A stretch of DNA of 64,000 bases. It comes from Diphasiastrum complanatum. Taxonomy: Eukaryota > Streptophyta > Lycopodiopsida > Lycopodiales > Lycopodiaceae. How positions within the stretch are numbered: position 1 is the stretch's first letter; each line of letters starts with the position of its first letter. A program made the translations under genes and the position numbers. The stretch is from contig CM055099.1 of assembly GCA_029204225.1 (NCBI GenBank), positions 44,278,036 to 44,342,035 of the forward strand. The letters are read 5' to 3'. Below are positions 21,171-31,864 of this stretch, piece by piece. Below the pieces are notes generated by a model, which had not been told where the DNA came from, did not search any database, and saw only the letters and a list, made by a program, of their open reading frames with translations.

Positions 21171-21293
21171 TTCACTTGTATGTCTGACAAAGTCCATAAT
21201 GGGTGATGATTTTATCTTCCATGCTCTTTGGCACTTTGGTTGGCAAGGGAGCAGTATAAATTGTGGCCTTGGCACTGCTAGGAGTTTCCATTG

Positions 21294-21492
21294 TCAACGA
21301 AGGCTGGGAAGAAACTGGGAGATGCAAGAGTACTGAGGGATTTTCTGCCTGAGAGTAGTGTTTTTCTGTTCTTCATCCCCAACTAGCTGTGAATTAGCTA
21401 CGGGAGGAGTCACTGGTTTTTTCCTGGTGGGAAGGGACATTTGCTTGTTTGATGTCCCATCTGTTTACATCTGTAACAAGTTTGGTAATCCA
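21294..21492 (-). CDS. Candidate exon with CCHC zinc knuckle
   Basis: After an acceptor (AGTTTACCTCAG, exon from 21492), a frame encodes DYQTCYRCKQMGHQTSKCP, a C-X2-C-X4-H-X4-C knuckle, then a Pro/Lys-rich tail to TGA at 21296-21294. A second frame overlapping the end (from about 21335 to TGA 21174-21172) also looks coding (METPSSAKATIYTAPLP, KSMEDKIITHYGLC), so either an intron/frame choice or a frameshift is involved. CCHC knuckles bind RNA or single-stranded nucleic acid. Surroundings lack other retroelement motifs, so a host gene is more likely than a gag, but a gag remnant is not excluded. Confidence 0.4.
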
Positions 21493-21777
21493 CTGAGGTA
21501 AACTTTTCTCACTTATGTAAGATGATGAACAAATGGTGATGCTTTTGGCTAGTGACACATTTAATGTGCTCACTTTAACATGCATGTGTGAGACTGTGTC
21601 ACAGGCTCAATCACTTGTTAACTAAAACAAAAATTCGGTCAAATACTCGCGCATTCATCATTTGCACAAAAATTGTTTGAAATGCATTCACCAAAAAGTG
21701 TATCATTTGATTCTTTCATTACTACTTTGTACATAAAGGTGTACTAATGCCAAGAAGTCATATTGCTTACGTGTCAC

Positions 21778-22011
21778 CTTAATAACCAAGAAGTTTTCTA
21801 CACAGCCGTAACATTGGATAGGTGCTCTGTCCCCGTAGAAACGTTGTTGAGCAGTAAACAAGGGATAGACAGAAGCTTCAGTTCCATCTGAATAAAAACA
21901 TGGAAATCCTTGATCCTCGGGTATGAACATATTTTCAAAGCTGAATTTTAATTGGGGTTGAGGATCTTGACTTGTTGTGGCAAAACTTGCTGGAATGATC
22001 TCGCGGTTCAT
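21778..22011 (-). CDS. Candidate exon of unknown gene
   Basis: 78 open codons, ending at a donor-like AAG|GTGACA at 21778/21777. Composition looks coding: LKFSFENMFIPEDQGFP, FYSDGTEASVYPLFT, RFYGDRAPIQCYGCVEN. It is upstream of and on the same strand as the CCHC segment, so the two may belong to one gene. Family not recognised. The true 5' edge is unknown; the ATG at 22011 is only the first in the frame. Confidence 0.35.
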
Positions 22012-22660
22012 CTAAGGGCCAAGTTGACACACTACTAAGGTTGGTGCTCGAGGGTGAACCATTTGGTGCAAGCTCATCCCAAGAAACCCTCTCACACGAC
22101 AAAGCAACAGGCATGGATGCAGGCCAGGGCCAAGCAAGCCAGAGCATCAAACATGTTTTGTAAGCAGCCCTAGACTCTAGAGAGTCGGTCCAAAAGTTCC
22201 AAACCAAGTACGCCAATGCGCTTCCCAATTGTGCGGTCATTCCTAAATTCCAAGGATAGACAAACCAAGCAAATTTCTAGTACGCCTTGGAGCAGTTCTT
22301 CCAAACAGCACCATCTTTCAGTTGATCCAATGGTGCGACAAGCGAGAATTCCAAAGAGATCTCTTTCCTGAATTACTTTGAGTTTCATTGGAACTGTTCC
22401 TTGGTCCCTTTGTATTTTATTCTTAACACCCCCTTCTCAGCCTGCTCATGGTGGCACAAATTTACTATCAAGAACCTATGACAATGTCCTAGCATGTAGC
22501 ACGAGTGGAAGAGTGTTACCCCAATGATTGTCCCGTAGATCACATGTCTTCGGTCCGTTTAAAGATGACACAATCCTAAGGCCCCAGGCAATGGACGGCT
22601 ACAAAAAGCTCATTCAAAAACTCCACAAGTAAAATGAAGAGCTAGAAGCTAAGCAACAAG
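22012..22660. other. Possible upstream exons/introns, unresolved
   Basis: Minus-strand frames near 22170-22388 (73 codons) and 21935-22240 overlap in different registers, with no motif to choose between them. Nothing firm. Confidence 0.25.
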
Positions 22661-22668
22661 CGGATCCA

Positions 22669-22687
22669 CGCACACGCACACACACAT

Positions 22688-22720
<33 letters not shown>
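22669..22720. repeat. (CA)n microsatellite
   Basis: About 25 CA units with a few interruptions (cgcacacgcac, acatgcac). Confidence 0.9.
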
Positions 22721-22723
<3 letters not shown>

Positions 22724-22729
22724 CCAATA

Positions 22730-24095
22730 ATTGCCATGAGACTGGCAACCATTTAGCAACGGGAGAGTGTGGGAGCTGGAATACAAGGCCTAAGGGGCAG
22801 TTCAATGGAGCCTAGGGTAATTTAGAAAAGGACCACCTTGCAGAAAAAAGCCTTTGTAAATAATCATTTTTGTTAAATCAATGGCCCAAGTATGACATCA
22901 TGTTTGTATAAGCCCATCTTGAAGAGTCCGTTAGTACTTAGTTGCGTTAGGCCCCAAGTATGGCACCCTATGTCATGTGCCAATTTTAGCATTCATACAT
23001 CTAATCCATTCACTAAACATCAAAATATCATGACAATGCAAGAAAATCAAGAAACTAGTCAAAATTCAAGAAACTAACTGAATGTAGCCAAACTTCAGCA
23101 AAATGGATAAAGATAGGATCCATTATTTATTATTATTGATCATTCACAAGATTAGGCCTGAAACTAGAGCCTGATCATAGTTTTTATGTGATTGTAGGCA
23201 CATGAACCATCAACACTATCAAGAAAGCTCTCAAAGAGAAGCTTCAAGATCACCAAAAGTTCAAAAATCATAAAAGTAGAATAGCCTCCAAATTAGCACA
23301 ACCTCCTCTATTTATAGTGGGTTTTTGATGCCTCTAGTTAATATTTGGGGCCTTATTACTTATATTTGGGCCTTACAACCATTATTATAATTCCCGCCAA
23401 TACAAATGTGGCGTGTTGTTTGCACCTTTTTATTAACAATTCCAATGACTAATTCTAGTCTAGTTTAGCTCCATGGCTATTTCGGTAATTCATTAATAAG
23501 CTCATGGGTCCATGGCATACAACACATGACACCCTGCGTGCATAAGTCCAACTTGTGGTGCCATTAGTCACTAGGGGGCAAGAAAACAATTTTGGAAAGT
23601 CTCAAGGTTTTAACTTAGACTTTAAAAAGTTTGTAAAAGTCAAAGTCAAGTTTCCTAGAATGGAACTTGCATTGCATATTGAGACTTAAAATGTCTTGTC
23701 CCATAAGTAAATTTAGAAACTTCACAACCTTCCATAAAGAGAAGCCCTTTGTAAGTGATTTTCATCCTTAATATAAGAGGCTAAATGCTACCATTTTGGG
23801 TCCACATATGTTTGCTATGGTATTTGATTATTATTAGCTTAACTTTGTGCTTGTTGCTATTTTTTCTAAGTTATTGCTATTTTGACTCCTAATTAGCATG
23901 TGTGTTTTGTCTCTAAAGTGTTAATTAGCTATTAGTGGTTAGAGAGAGGAGTGGAAAGAGTGTGTGTGTTGGAGAGAGAGGGTGTGTGAATGTGAGTGTG
24001 TGTTGGAGAGAGATGAAAGAGAGAGAGAGGTAGAGTTAAATGTGAGTTTATTTTGGTTATGTTTACAAATTTGAAAAAACTAACATTTGTCTGAT
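22730..24095. other. Non-coding, probably decayed LTR sequence
   Basis: No coding frame. The minus strand near 23310 has a TATAAATAG box, and the block around 23530 (caccctgcgtgcataagtcc) resembles the promoter-distal end of the Athila/Tat-like LTR at 46470-46490. A GT/GA-rich low-complexity stretch lies at 23940-24040. I could not pair LTR ends. Confidence 0.35.
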
Positions 24096-24099
24096 TGAC

Positions 24100-25090
24100 A
24101 ATAGGTATATCTGGTACTGATATGGCTAGGGTAGAATTGACGAAGGTTCTATCTACCGAACAATGGTTTTTTTGTAGCTTGGTGAGGATTAAGATAGACT
24201 TTTTAGATGATTCTGATAGATCTAACCTTCGTCGAAACTCAAAAATAATGAAATACTATATTTAGAAATCTTAGACAAGTCGATGAAGGTTCAAGCGGAG
24301 GATCAAGAGTGATATTGCTATTTTTGCAAAAAAGAGTATTTTTTTTTTTGACAAAAATAGATGAATATGACAACTGACCTTGACTTAACATTTGTCCAAC
24401 TCACTGATTAATAATTATCAAAAATAGTATGTTGGACTAACTCTGACTTTGGCGAAGGTTCAGGCGAAGGTTCTTCTCAGAGAACTGATATTTTTGCAGA
24501 AAGGTGTTAAACTTTCTACAAAAGGTTACTAGCAACTAGATGAACAGTCACTTTAGCCTTCTATTTTTATTTTTAACCTTTGTCGACCTGGCAGTAGACA
24601 GATCTGGGGCCAGATCTAGGTACAATAGAACAGGCAAAGATTGGTTTTCTGTTTTTTTAGCATTTTTGCACCATTTTTGTTGGTTTTTGTTCTGTTTATA
24701 GAAGTTGATTGGGAAGTAACCTTTGCCCTTCAAACTGAAGGTTCTCTGTATAAAGGCGGTGCTTTCCTGCGAAGGTTGGTTGCCAAGGAACAGAAATTTA
24801 TCAAGACTGATGACGATTTTGGCCCTTTTTTTTTATACCAAAATGACATAAATGAACAATTTTTTTTGTTTTCTCTAAATTCTTCAGATCCAAATAAATC
24901 TTAAGAATGGTGATTTGTATGGCTCCCCTTACTCAACAACGATTTCAAACAAGAAAATCCACTCACATCGAGCAAGATCTCTTCCAATTTAATCCTAAAA
25001 TGCAATTTTAACCCTATTATGCCAAAACAAGATGCCTAAATACAAGCTAACATCCATCCATACATCAAATACATGCTGAAAACTGAAAAA
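24100..25090 (-). other. Leader of Athila/Tat-like Gypsy family (copy in minus orientation)
   Basis: Reverse-complement match to 44627-45600 (shared blocks around attttaaccct/tgcatttagga and the actgaaggtt region). Non-coding. It carries the repeated motif AACCTTCGCC/AACCTTCGTC read on the minus strand. It follows the LTR half at 25109-25416 on the same strand. Confidence 0.65.
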
Positions 25091-25104
25091 TTGGCATGGC
25101 GTCA
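25091..25104 (-). other. Diverged primer-binding site of Athila/Tat-like family
   Basis: The minus strand reads TGACGCCATGCCAA four bases after the LTR end TACA. It corresponds to the TGGCACTGTTG site at 44609 and to the TGGCGCC-type site usual in Athila/Tat elements. Confidence 0.5.
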
Positions 25105-25108
25105 AAAT

Positions 25109-25416
25109 TGTAAGAGGTATTTTTCCTATCCAACCCTATATCCAGGCACACAGGCATCAAGAGATGCAGAGAATTAACTAGCTGTCACACGCAGATTCGC
25201 AAATTTGTTCCCATGAGAGCGATAACATATTTCATAATCCAACAAATGCATATGATTCATATCTAACACTAAGATCCATTAACACTAAGCATTAACACCA
25301 CATCCATTAACACTAGATCCACAACAATGATAGAGACTTACTCTTCTCTCTCTCCTTTTGTCTCTCAAAAAGCATAAGAATGATCAATCCCAATAAGCAT
25401 CAAATCCAACAATTCG
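25109..25416 (-). repeat. Athila/Tat-like LTR, left part, split by Copia element
   Basis: Matches 45613-46000 in the same orientation (cccatgagagcgata, taacatccattaacac, caaatccaacaatt). The match resumes at 30513, so the Copia element at 25417-30512 inserted here. Confidence 0.8.
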
Positions 25417-26097
25417 TGTGAAAAGTACAGTACTAAGGACCATAAATGGATCTTTGAATGATCCACAAGGTGATTGTATGCTTGTTAAACAATCTATCAG
25501 AAACTAGTCATCAGAAAACAAGATCTAGTTCAGCAGCTTGATAGGAAACAAGTAGAGACAATCAAAGCATTGATCAATTAGTATAATCCAACTCCACACG
25601 TGTGGAAATAAGGCTGTAGTACGGCCTGTAGACAGTGTTTACAAAGTGCCAAAGCTGGGTTTCATTGGAAAAATAGAGTAATCACCATACAATGAGAGGA
25701 AACTTGAGTTTCTCCTTGAGGCTCCAAAAAGTTTCTATCTTCTCACTATGGAGAATGGGAATACACACTTCCTTTGCAAAGTTAGGTGAAAATCCAGCAT
25801 GTAATAAGGAAGTAGACTCCACTTTCTTGCCCTAATGTGAAAACCCTAGCCTAGATCCAAGAGTCATGCTTGGTAGGTGCATGGTAGGTACAAATCTCAT
25901 CATAAATCATGGTCTAGATCCTACAAAGTAGGAATCACTACCAAATAGAAACAACCACTCCTCTTGACTCGTGGTAACCTACTTTAGGTGTGTATGTACA
26001 AGTGGCACTTTGGTCATTCAAGTAACCAACAAACAATATTGACAAAATGTACGATATTCTACATGGCTAGATTTGCCAATGTAGGCAATTTTTCACA
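25417..26097 (-). repeat. 3' LTR of young Copia element
   Basis: 681 bp, TGTGAAAAGTACAG…CAATTTTTCACA, terminal inverted repeat TGTGAAAA/TTTTCACA. Contains CACACGTGTG within CCACACGTGTGG at 25594-25605. Confidence 0.93.
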
Positions 26098-26112
26098 CTC
26101 CTCCTCAAATCT
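26098..26112 (-). other. Polypurine tract of young Copia element
   Basis: The minus strand reads GATTTGAGGAGGAGTG immediately before the LTR TGTGAAAAATTG. It corresponds to TTTTGAGGAG at 59631-59640. Confidence 0.8.
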
Positions 26113-26119
26113 AGCCTTG

Positions 26120-27183
26120 GAGATCACAATGCTTTTATCAATAACTCCAATTGAAGATCTAAGCTTGACAAATGAATCTTTAGGTAAAGAATTAGTAAAC
26201 ATATACATACAAAACAAGAATAATGATCATGCCATCATGAAAACTTATATACAATGATGGATCATAGGCACTCATTACAAAATTGATGGAAATGAGAAAA
26301 GAGTTTAGCCTAGAGTACCATGCTCTAGATGCTTGCTTGAGTCCATAAAGGCTCTTCTTCAGCACACCTTTCCTTCATGCTTTGCCTTGATGAAGCCCTC
26401 GGGTTGCCTCATGTAGATCTCTTCCTCCAAATAACCATTGAGGAATGCATTTGTGAAGTCAAGTTGGAATAGCTCCCAATTGAAGGTTGTAGCAAGACTA
26501 ATGATCAACCTGATAGTAACAAGCTTAGCCACAGGAGCAAAAGTCTCATCATAATCAATGCCTTTGGTTTGCAAAAAACCTTTGGCAACAAGCCTAGCTT
26601 TATGCTTGCTTATTGATCCATCTTGATTATACTTCAATCTAAACACCCACTTGCAATCAAGAGGTTTCTTCCCTTGAGGAAGATCCACAAGATCCCAAGT
26701 ATGATTCTCAATAAGAGCATCATACTCTACTTGCATAGCATCCATCCAACTTTTAGACTTACAAGCATCTTCATAGCATGTTGGCTCATCTAACATTGAA
26801 GTAAGAAAGGTGTAAGATGTGAAAGATGATGAGCCTTCCCTTTGATCACCTTGACCATCATAAGTGAGCCTCAATGGCTCGGATCTTGCCCTTGTAGATC
26901 TTCTTGGAGTTCTTGCATCTTGAGGTGGATCCTCAAGTTCTTCTTCACTTGGAAGCTCCTCCTCCATCCTAGCATGATCCTTGGCATCAAGATGATTAGT
27001 AGCATTATCATCCAAATCACAAGCATGTCCTTCATAAAAAATAACATCCCCACTCACTATCACCTTGCTAGTGATGGGATTGAAGACTCTATAACCTTTG
27101 CTATTCTCACCATATCCCACAAAGATGCCTTTGATGGATGTTGCATCATCCTTCCTTCTCTTATCCAAGGATTGGTGTACATA
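26120..27183 (-). pseudogene. Copia RT, truncated by internal deletion
   Basis: The open part (27168-26359) starts after the integrase: KDDATSIKGIFVGYGENS, a Glu/Asp-rich linker, RARSEPLRLTY, then RT: HTWDLVDLPQGKKPL, CKWVFRLKYN, KARLVAKGF, DYDETFAPVAKL and QLDFTNAFLNGYLEEEIYM, which keeps the first catalytic Asp. At 26359 a one-base loss breaks the frame before SLYGLKQAS. The sequence then reads to ILVLYV, the start of the YVDD box, and jumps at about 26205 to LPKDSFVKLRS, the end of RNase H. The other two catalytic Asp residues and RNase H are missing. Confidence 0.85.
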
Positions 27184-27552
27184 TCAAGTGGATCCCAAAA
27201 CTCTGAGATCCTTGAGATTGGGCCTCTCTCCAAATAGAGCTTCAAATGGTGTGATTCCTCCAATGGCTTGGTTTGGCAATCTATTGCACAAATAGTTAGC
27301 ACAAGTTATTGCTTCACCCCAAAATGGTTTGGATAGAGAAGCATCTAGCCTTAAGGCCTTAGCACACTCACAAAGAGATCTATTTCTTCTCTCACTCACT
27401 CCATTTTGTTGAGGGGTGTATGGACATGACAACTCCCTCTTTATGCCATTAGAACTACAAAAGTCAATCAACTTATTGGAGATATATTCACCTCCATTAT
27501 CATTCCTTAATACCTTAATCTTGGTACTAAGTTGATTTTCTACCAAAGTCAA
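27184..27552 (-). pseudogene. Copia integrase core, second half
   Basis: A 122-codon frame with LSTKIKVLRNDNGGEYIS (second catalytic Asp), YTPQQNGVSERRNRSL (third catalytic Glu) and FWGEAITCANYL. It ends at TGA 27186-27184, where a Cys codon is expected, and then continues in the same frame. The two-base loss near 27540 separates it from the first half. Confidence 0.85.
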
Positions 27553-29128
27553 ACTTTACAAAAGAATCAAACACCATTGATTTGCTAGACAAGAGGTACA
27601 TCCAACAAAATCTAGAATAGTCATCAATGAAGATTACATAGTACTTGGCACCACCAATAGACTCATGTGAAAAACTATGAACATCCGAATGGATGAGTTC
27701 AAGAGGAGAGTTTGATCTTGATGTAGATCTTGAGAAGGGTAGTTTGTGAGCCTTTGAGAGGCTGCATGCTTCACATCTCTTCGCACACTTTGACAAATGC
27801 TTGGGGAGTCCAACTGCAAGCTCCTTTGTAGCCATAGATTCCATGGCTTTGTAGTTGGGGTGGCCCAACCTTTTGTGCCACAGTTCCACCTTTGATAGCT
27901 CCACCTTTGCCAAGTTAACACTCTCCACTGCAATATTAGCATCAAGCTTAAACAATCTACCTTGCTTAAAGCCTTTGGCTATACATTCATCATTTCTAAG
28001 GATGGAACAAACTCCATGCTTAAATTGTACATCTAGGCCATTATCCATTAACTGGCCAACACTAAGCAAATTCTTGGTTAACTTAGGAACATAAAGAACA
28101 TTATCAAGATTCATCCTTTTGGATGATCCCACATACAAGGGAATTGTTCCTATTCCACTTATCTTACATTCTTGACTACTTGCAGTATAGAGTGATCTAT
28201 GTAAGTCATTGTAAGAAAGTAAGGTGGAGAATATGTCCTTTTGATATGTCATGTGGGAACTTGCCCCACTATCAATCCACCAAGAATCATTGGTGTTGCT
28301 CTTGGATGATGGTGGTTTGTTGGAAACCATCAAGGATGACTCTTCATCCTCCTCTTCCTCCTGATGTGCAATGTTGCTTTGTTTGCTCTCTTGTGCCTTC
28401 TTCTTCTTGAGACATTCTGATGCAAAATGTCCTTTCTTTCCACAGAAAAAACATTTGTGCTTGGACTTGTCTTTGATCTTGCCCTTTGAGCTTGAAGCCT
28501 CATCCACCTCCTTGGTCTCCTTGAAGTGCTTCTTCTTGCCATTGGTCTTCTTCTTGCTTTTGAATGAGAAATTAGCTTTCTCATCACCATCCTGCAGAGA
28601 AATAGCATTCATTCTTGCATTGGTATGCAACATCCTACACTCTTCAGCTACTAATACACTGTGTAGCTTTTCTATAGTAGGCAAAGTGTCTTGGATTGCA
28701 AAGCTTTGGACCAAATCTGTAAAGCCACTCCCTAGACCATTTAGAACAATCTGAACAAGCTCACTATCGTGAATCTTCTCTCCAATGGAAGCCAATTCCC
28801 TTTTAAGAGACTTGATTCTTAGCACATAATCTTGTGCACTCTCAGCACTCCTCTTCATGCTTTGTAGAATCTGATTCCTAAGCATGAGAACCCTCGAAGT
28901 GTTACTAGACTCATAAATAGATTTTAAAGATTCCCAAGCCTGTTTAGCACTCTTACATGATGATACTTCCCTTAAAAGATCATTGCTTACATTCATCTTA
29001 ATACAGTGAAGTGCAAGTCTAGACCTCTTCTTGTATCTCACTAATTCCTGTGCACCTAGAGGTTCATCTTCATCATCTATTAGAAACTCATAAAGATCCT
29101 GGAGCACCATTAGTGACTCCATACTCAC
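27527..29128 (-). pseudogene. Copia Gag-protease-integrase, first half
   Basis: A 533-codon frame. Residues ~25-170: UBN2-type Gag (RSRLALHCIKMNVSNDLL, AWESLKSIYESSNTSRV, QSMKRSAESAQDYVLRIK, LVQIVLNGLGSGF). ~205-240: Lys-rich linker and CFFCGKKGHFASEC knuckle with all four ligands. ~280-295: WWIDSGASSHM protease site. ~340-360: LYVPKLTKNLLSVGQL. ~415-455: WHKRLGHPN … CEACSLSK integrase zinc region. ~500: FIDDYSRFCWMY, first catalytic Asp. It ends by frameshift at 27540. Best-preserved Gag in the window after 1-841; such a product could still assemble particles. Confidence 0.88.
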
Positions 29129-29818
29129 TTTTCAAATAGCATAATTGGTAGAATTTAATCTCTCACTAGCTTCTAGAAGGTAGGCTCCCACTGATCCCAT
29201 CTTACTAGCAAGATTCTACACACAAGATATAGATTTGTTTGTACCTGAAACTCACAAAGGTTTCTAACTTGTAGTGTTTCACTCAAATGTTGACTTCTAA
29301 TACAACAGATGGATTTGTAATCACAGTTCTATCACTCCCTCACAAGCTGGAATGAAGATAAGATGAGATGAAAACTACACTCAAGCAAATCTTGCCAATC
29401 TTGGCTATTCTTGGACAAAAACTGACTCTATCTCTCTCATTCACTTTGATGTACTTTCAAGACCTGGTTTCCACTTTAAGAAGGTCTGAAATCAGCCTAG
29501 ATTAATTAGTTTTCATGAAACAAACTCAAAACTAATCAATGGCAAGTGATCTTGCTAGCTTATCCTAGGATTTGCACCAAAAATTACATCAAACTGACAC
29601 CAGATGAATTTTCTATGATCCAATGAATATGGGTTATTAAATGCTGGTTCAGAGATGCCCACACGTGTGAACAGTATGGATTTTGATCCTAAAAAAGTTT
29701 GGGATCAAATCCCCTCACCAAAACCTGGATACCAGCTTGCCCTTCCAATACTAGCTTTTTGCACCAAAACCTGCTAAACCTGGATTAGATTCAAACACAG
29801 ATCAATGGCCTTGTACTT
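29129..29818 (-). other. Leader of young Copia element
   Basis: Between the PBS and the first frame, non-coding. Contains CACACGTGTG at 29660-29669. Resembles 41382-41980 in the related element. Confidence 0.7.
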
Positions 29819-29831
29819 GGCTCTGATACCA
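29819..29831 (-). other. Primer-binding site, tRNA-iMet type
   Basis: The minus strand reads TGGTATCAGAGCC directly after the LTR end …CACA at 29832, with no gap. Confidence 0.92.
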
Positions 29832-30512
29832 TGTGAAAAGTACAGTACTAAGGACCATAAATGGATTTTTGAATGATCCACAAGGTGATTGTATGCTTGT
29901 TAAACAATCTATCAGAAACTAGTCATCAGAAAACAAGATCTAGTTTAGCAGCTTGATAGGAAACAAGTAGAGACAATCAAAGCATTGATCAATTAGTATA
30001 TTCCAACCCCACACGTGTGGAAATAAGGCTGTAGTACGGCCTGTAGACAGTGTTTACAAAGTGCCAAAGCTGGGTTTCATTGGAAAAATAGAGTAATCAC
30101 CATACAATGAGAGGAAACTTGAGTTTCTCCTTGAGGCTCCAAAAAGTTTCTATCTTCTCACTATGGAGAATGGGAATACACACTTCCTTTGCAAAGTTAG
30201 GTGAAAATCCAGCATGTAATAAGGAAGTAGACTCCACTTTCTTGCCCTAATGTGAAAACCCTAGCCTAGATCCAAGAGTCATGCTTGGTAGGTGCATGGT
30301 AGGTACAAATCTCATCATAAATCAAGGTCTAGATCCTACAAAGTAGGAATCACTACCAAATAGACACAACCACTCCTCTTGACTCGTGGTAACCTACTTT
30401 AGGTGTGTATGTACAAGTGGCACTTTGGCCATTCAAGTAACCAACAAACAATGTTGACAAAATGTACGATATTCTACATGGCTAGATTTGCCAATGTAGG
30501 CAATTTTTCACA
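29832..30512 (-). repeat. 5' LTR of young Copia element
   Basis: 681 bp, collinear with 25417-26097 without gaps. This copy would drive transcription leftward. CACACGTGTG at 30010-30019. Confidence 0.93.
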
Positions 30513-30916
30513 ATTAGCAAATCCAAAGAAAAACATGAGAGTTAGAGGATGAAAGATGAAGAACAAGGACATTCCATATCCATTTCAACAGAGGCCCAAT
30601 CTACTTGTATTGAATTGAAGAAAATATGTACAAATGATTTGAAACTACCACTACATATAGTGGATTTTAGGGCTTTGGCCTCAAATTCTATTGGCAATTT
30701 CTACCCTACGTATTTGAAATTAAAAAAGTGGAGGGAACCCATTTGTTGGAGGGAACCAATTTGAATTTGAATTTTGGTGGGAACCTCTTTTATTCACTAA
30801 CTTGCGACACTAAAAGTATCGCAAAAAGGCCTAAAGCTCTTTTAATAACTTCTAACTAATCAATTAAGTATTGATCATCGGGTTGGACTTACATGTGCAG
30901 GGTGCCAAATCCTTCT
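30513..30916 (-). repeat. Athila/Tat-like LTR, right part
   Basis: Continues the LTR interrupted at 25416: caaatccaaag, gatggaggg-type words, catatccatttcaacagaggcccaat as at 46020-46050, and ggttggacttac…cagggtgccaaatcc as at 46470-46500. It ends where the chromovirus LTR begins. Confidence 0.75.
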
Positions 30917-31411
30917 TATAAAGTCCTCACAACAAGATTCTAGCCTAAGCATACCATACAAAGCAACAACACAAGGGAACAGGTGGTGGATAAACCAACC
31001 CAACCAAACCTAGATCGAACGGATCTAGCCCCAAGCTATGGATCAATCAGAGTCATGGAAAGAGAAGTCATACCAACAGCATGTAGCTACTAATCACAAA
31101 ATCAAGCATACACTAGTGAGAGCCCAGCAAGTATACTTATACCCTCCAAGGCCCATGCACCACTAGTAGTGCATTGTGACACCTCACTGGACACCTCTGC
31201 AGCCTATCTGGGCCATGTCATCCAGTTCCCTTATGACTCACTGATAGACCCATACCAACTTCACCACCATGTGGTTAGGCCTACAACCATTAATTATGAC
31301 CATGTACACATAAGGGCCACAATTCTCTTATAGTCACAATTAACTTACGGTTTGTTGGTCTACCGGTCCCTAGCATGGACACGCTACCCGAAACCAATCA
31401 TGGGCATGACA
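30917..31411 (-). repeat. 3' LTR of chromovirus-type Gypsy
   Basis: The minus strand starts TGTCATGCCC right after a polypurine tract and ends near 30917 (GGACTTTATA). It resembles the solo LTRs at 9356-9820 and 38338-38855 (TGTTACGGCC…, …gaccggtagacc versus …gtagaccgg). The outer end appears mutated from CA to TA. Confidence 0.65.
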
Positions 31412-31426
31412 TTCTTCCCCCCTTAT
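31412..31426 (-). other. Polypurine tract of chromovirus
   Basis: The minus strand reads TAAGGGGGGAAGAA directly before TGTCATGCCC. Confidence 0.75.
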
Positions 31427-31439
31427 TCAAGTTCTGTCC

Positions 31440-31855
31440 TCAGAACTTAAAACTAGGAAAGTTCCTCCTTAAGCTTCCTTCCTGTTCCCAAGAATTGTCA
31501 TCGTCCATACATCCCCTCCATCGAACCAGATGCTCAGTAGCTACACGATTTCTCAATCGTTTAGTTCTTGTATCCAAGATCTTTTCGGGTTCAAGACGAG
31601 ATGCACCCGATGATTCATCCAACAGGTCCAACTGATCTCCAGATCCAAGATGCTCTCCTTCACACAGACTCTTTTTGAGACGACTTACGTGAAATACGGG
31701 ATGCACTTGCGATCCTTCCGGGAGTTCCAATTGGTAAGCTAAGGATCCGATCTTTTTCAAGATCTTAAACGGTCATCTATATCTAGGGGACAACTTATAA
31801 TGCTTTCCGGTACGCATTACACTTGAATCCTTCGGGATTCTCAAATATACCCAAC
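31440..31855 (-). pseudogene. Chromovirus integrase C-terminus with chromodomain
   Basis: The frame shows GYLRIPKDSSVMRTGKHYKL, a stop, PFKILKKIGSLAYQLELP, VHPVFHVSRLKK (the conserved integrase tail) and then a chromodomain: PEKILDTRTKRLRNR, EHLVRWRG, DNSWEQEGSLRRNFP. In chromoviruses this domain reads histone marks and guides insertion. Only the 3' end of pol remains; at ~31860 it abuts a plus-strand Copia gag. One in-frame stop near 31770 shows decay. Confidence 0.85.
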
Positions 31856-31864
31856 CTACATGTG

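Larger units (their letters stand above)
25417..30512 (-). mobile_element. Young Copia element, structurally bounded, internally deleted
   Basis: Total 5096 bp: two 681-bp LTRs (25417-26097 and 29832-30512) differing at 8 positions that I counted (about 98.8% identity), PBS next to the right LTR, polypurine tract next to the left LTR, and flanking pentamers attcg and attag as target duplication with one mismatch. It is on the minus strand, inserted into an Athila/Tat-like LTR. Order inside: leader, Gag, knuckle, protease, integrase, first part of RT, then a jump to the last residues of RNase H. Two frameshifts plus a TGA, and loss of the YVDD box and RNase H, make it non-autonomous. Its promoter LTR looks intact. 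Confidence 0.93.

Noticed and set aside
22614-22805. A Cys/Val-rich minus-strand frame
   Set aside because: Translation of the (CA)n microsatellite.
28371-28754. Plus-strand frames across the young Copia Gag
   Set aside because: Antisense shadows of a well-supported minus-strand Gag; the same holds for 61473-61664, 62418-62678 and 62866-63135.
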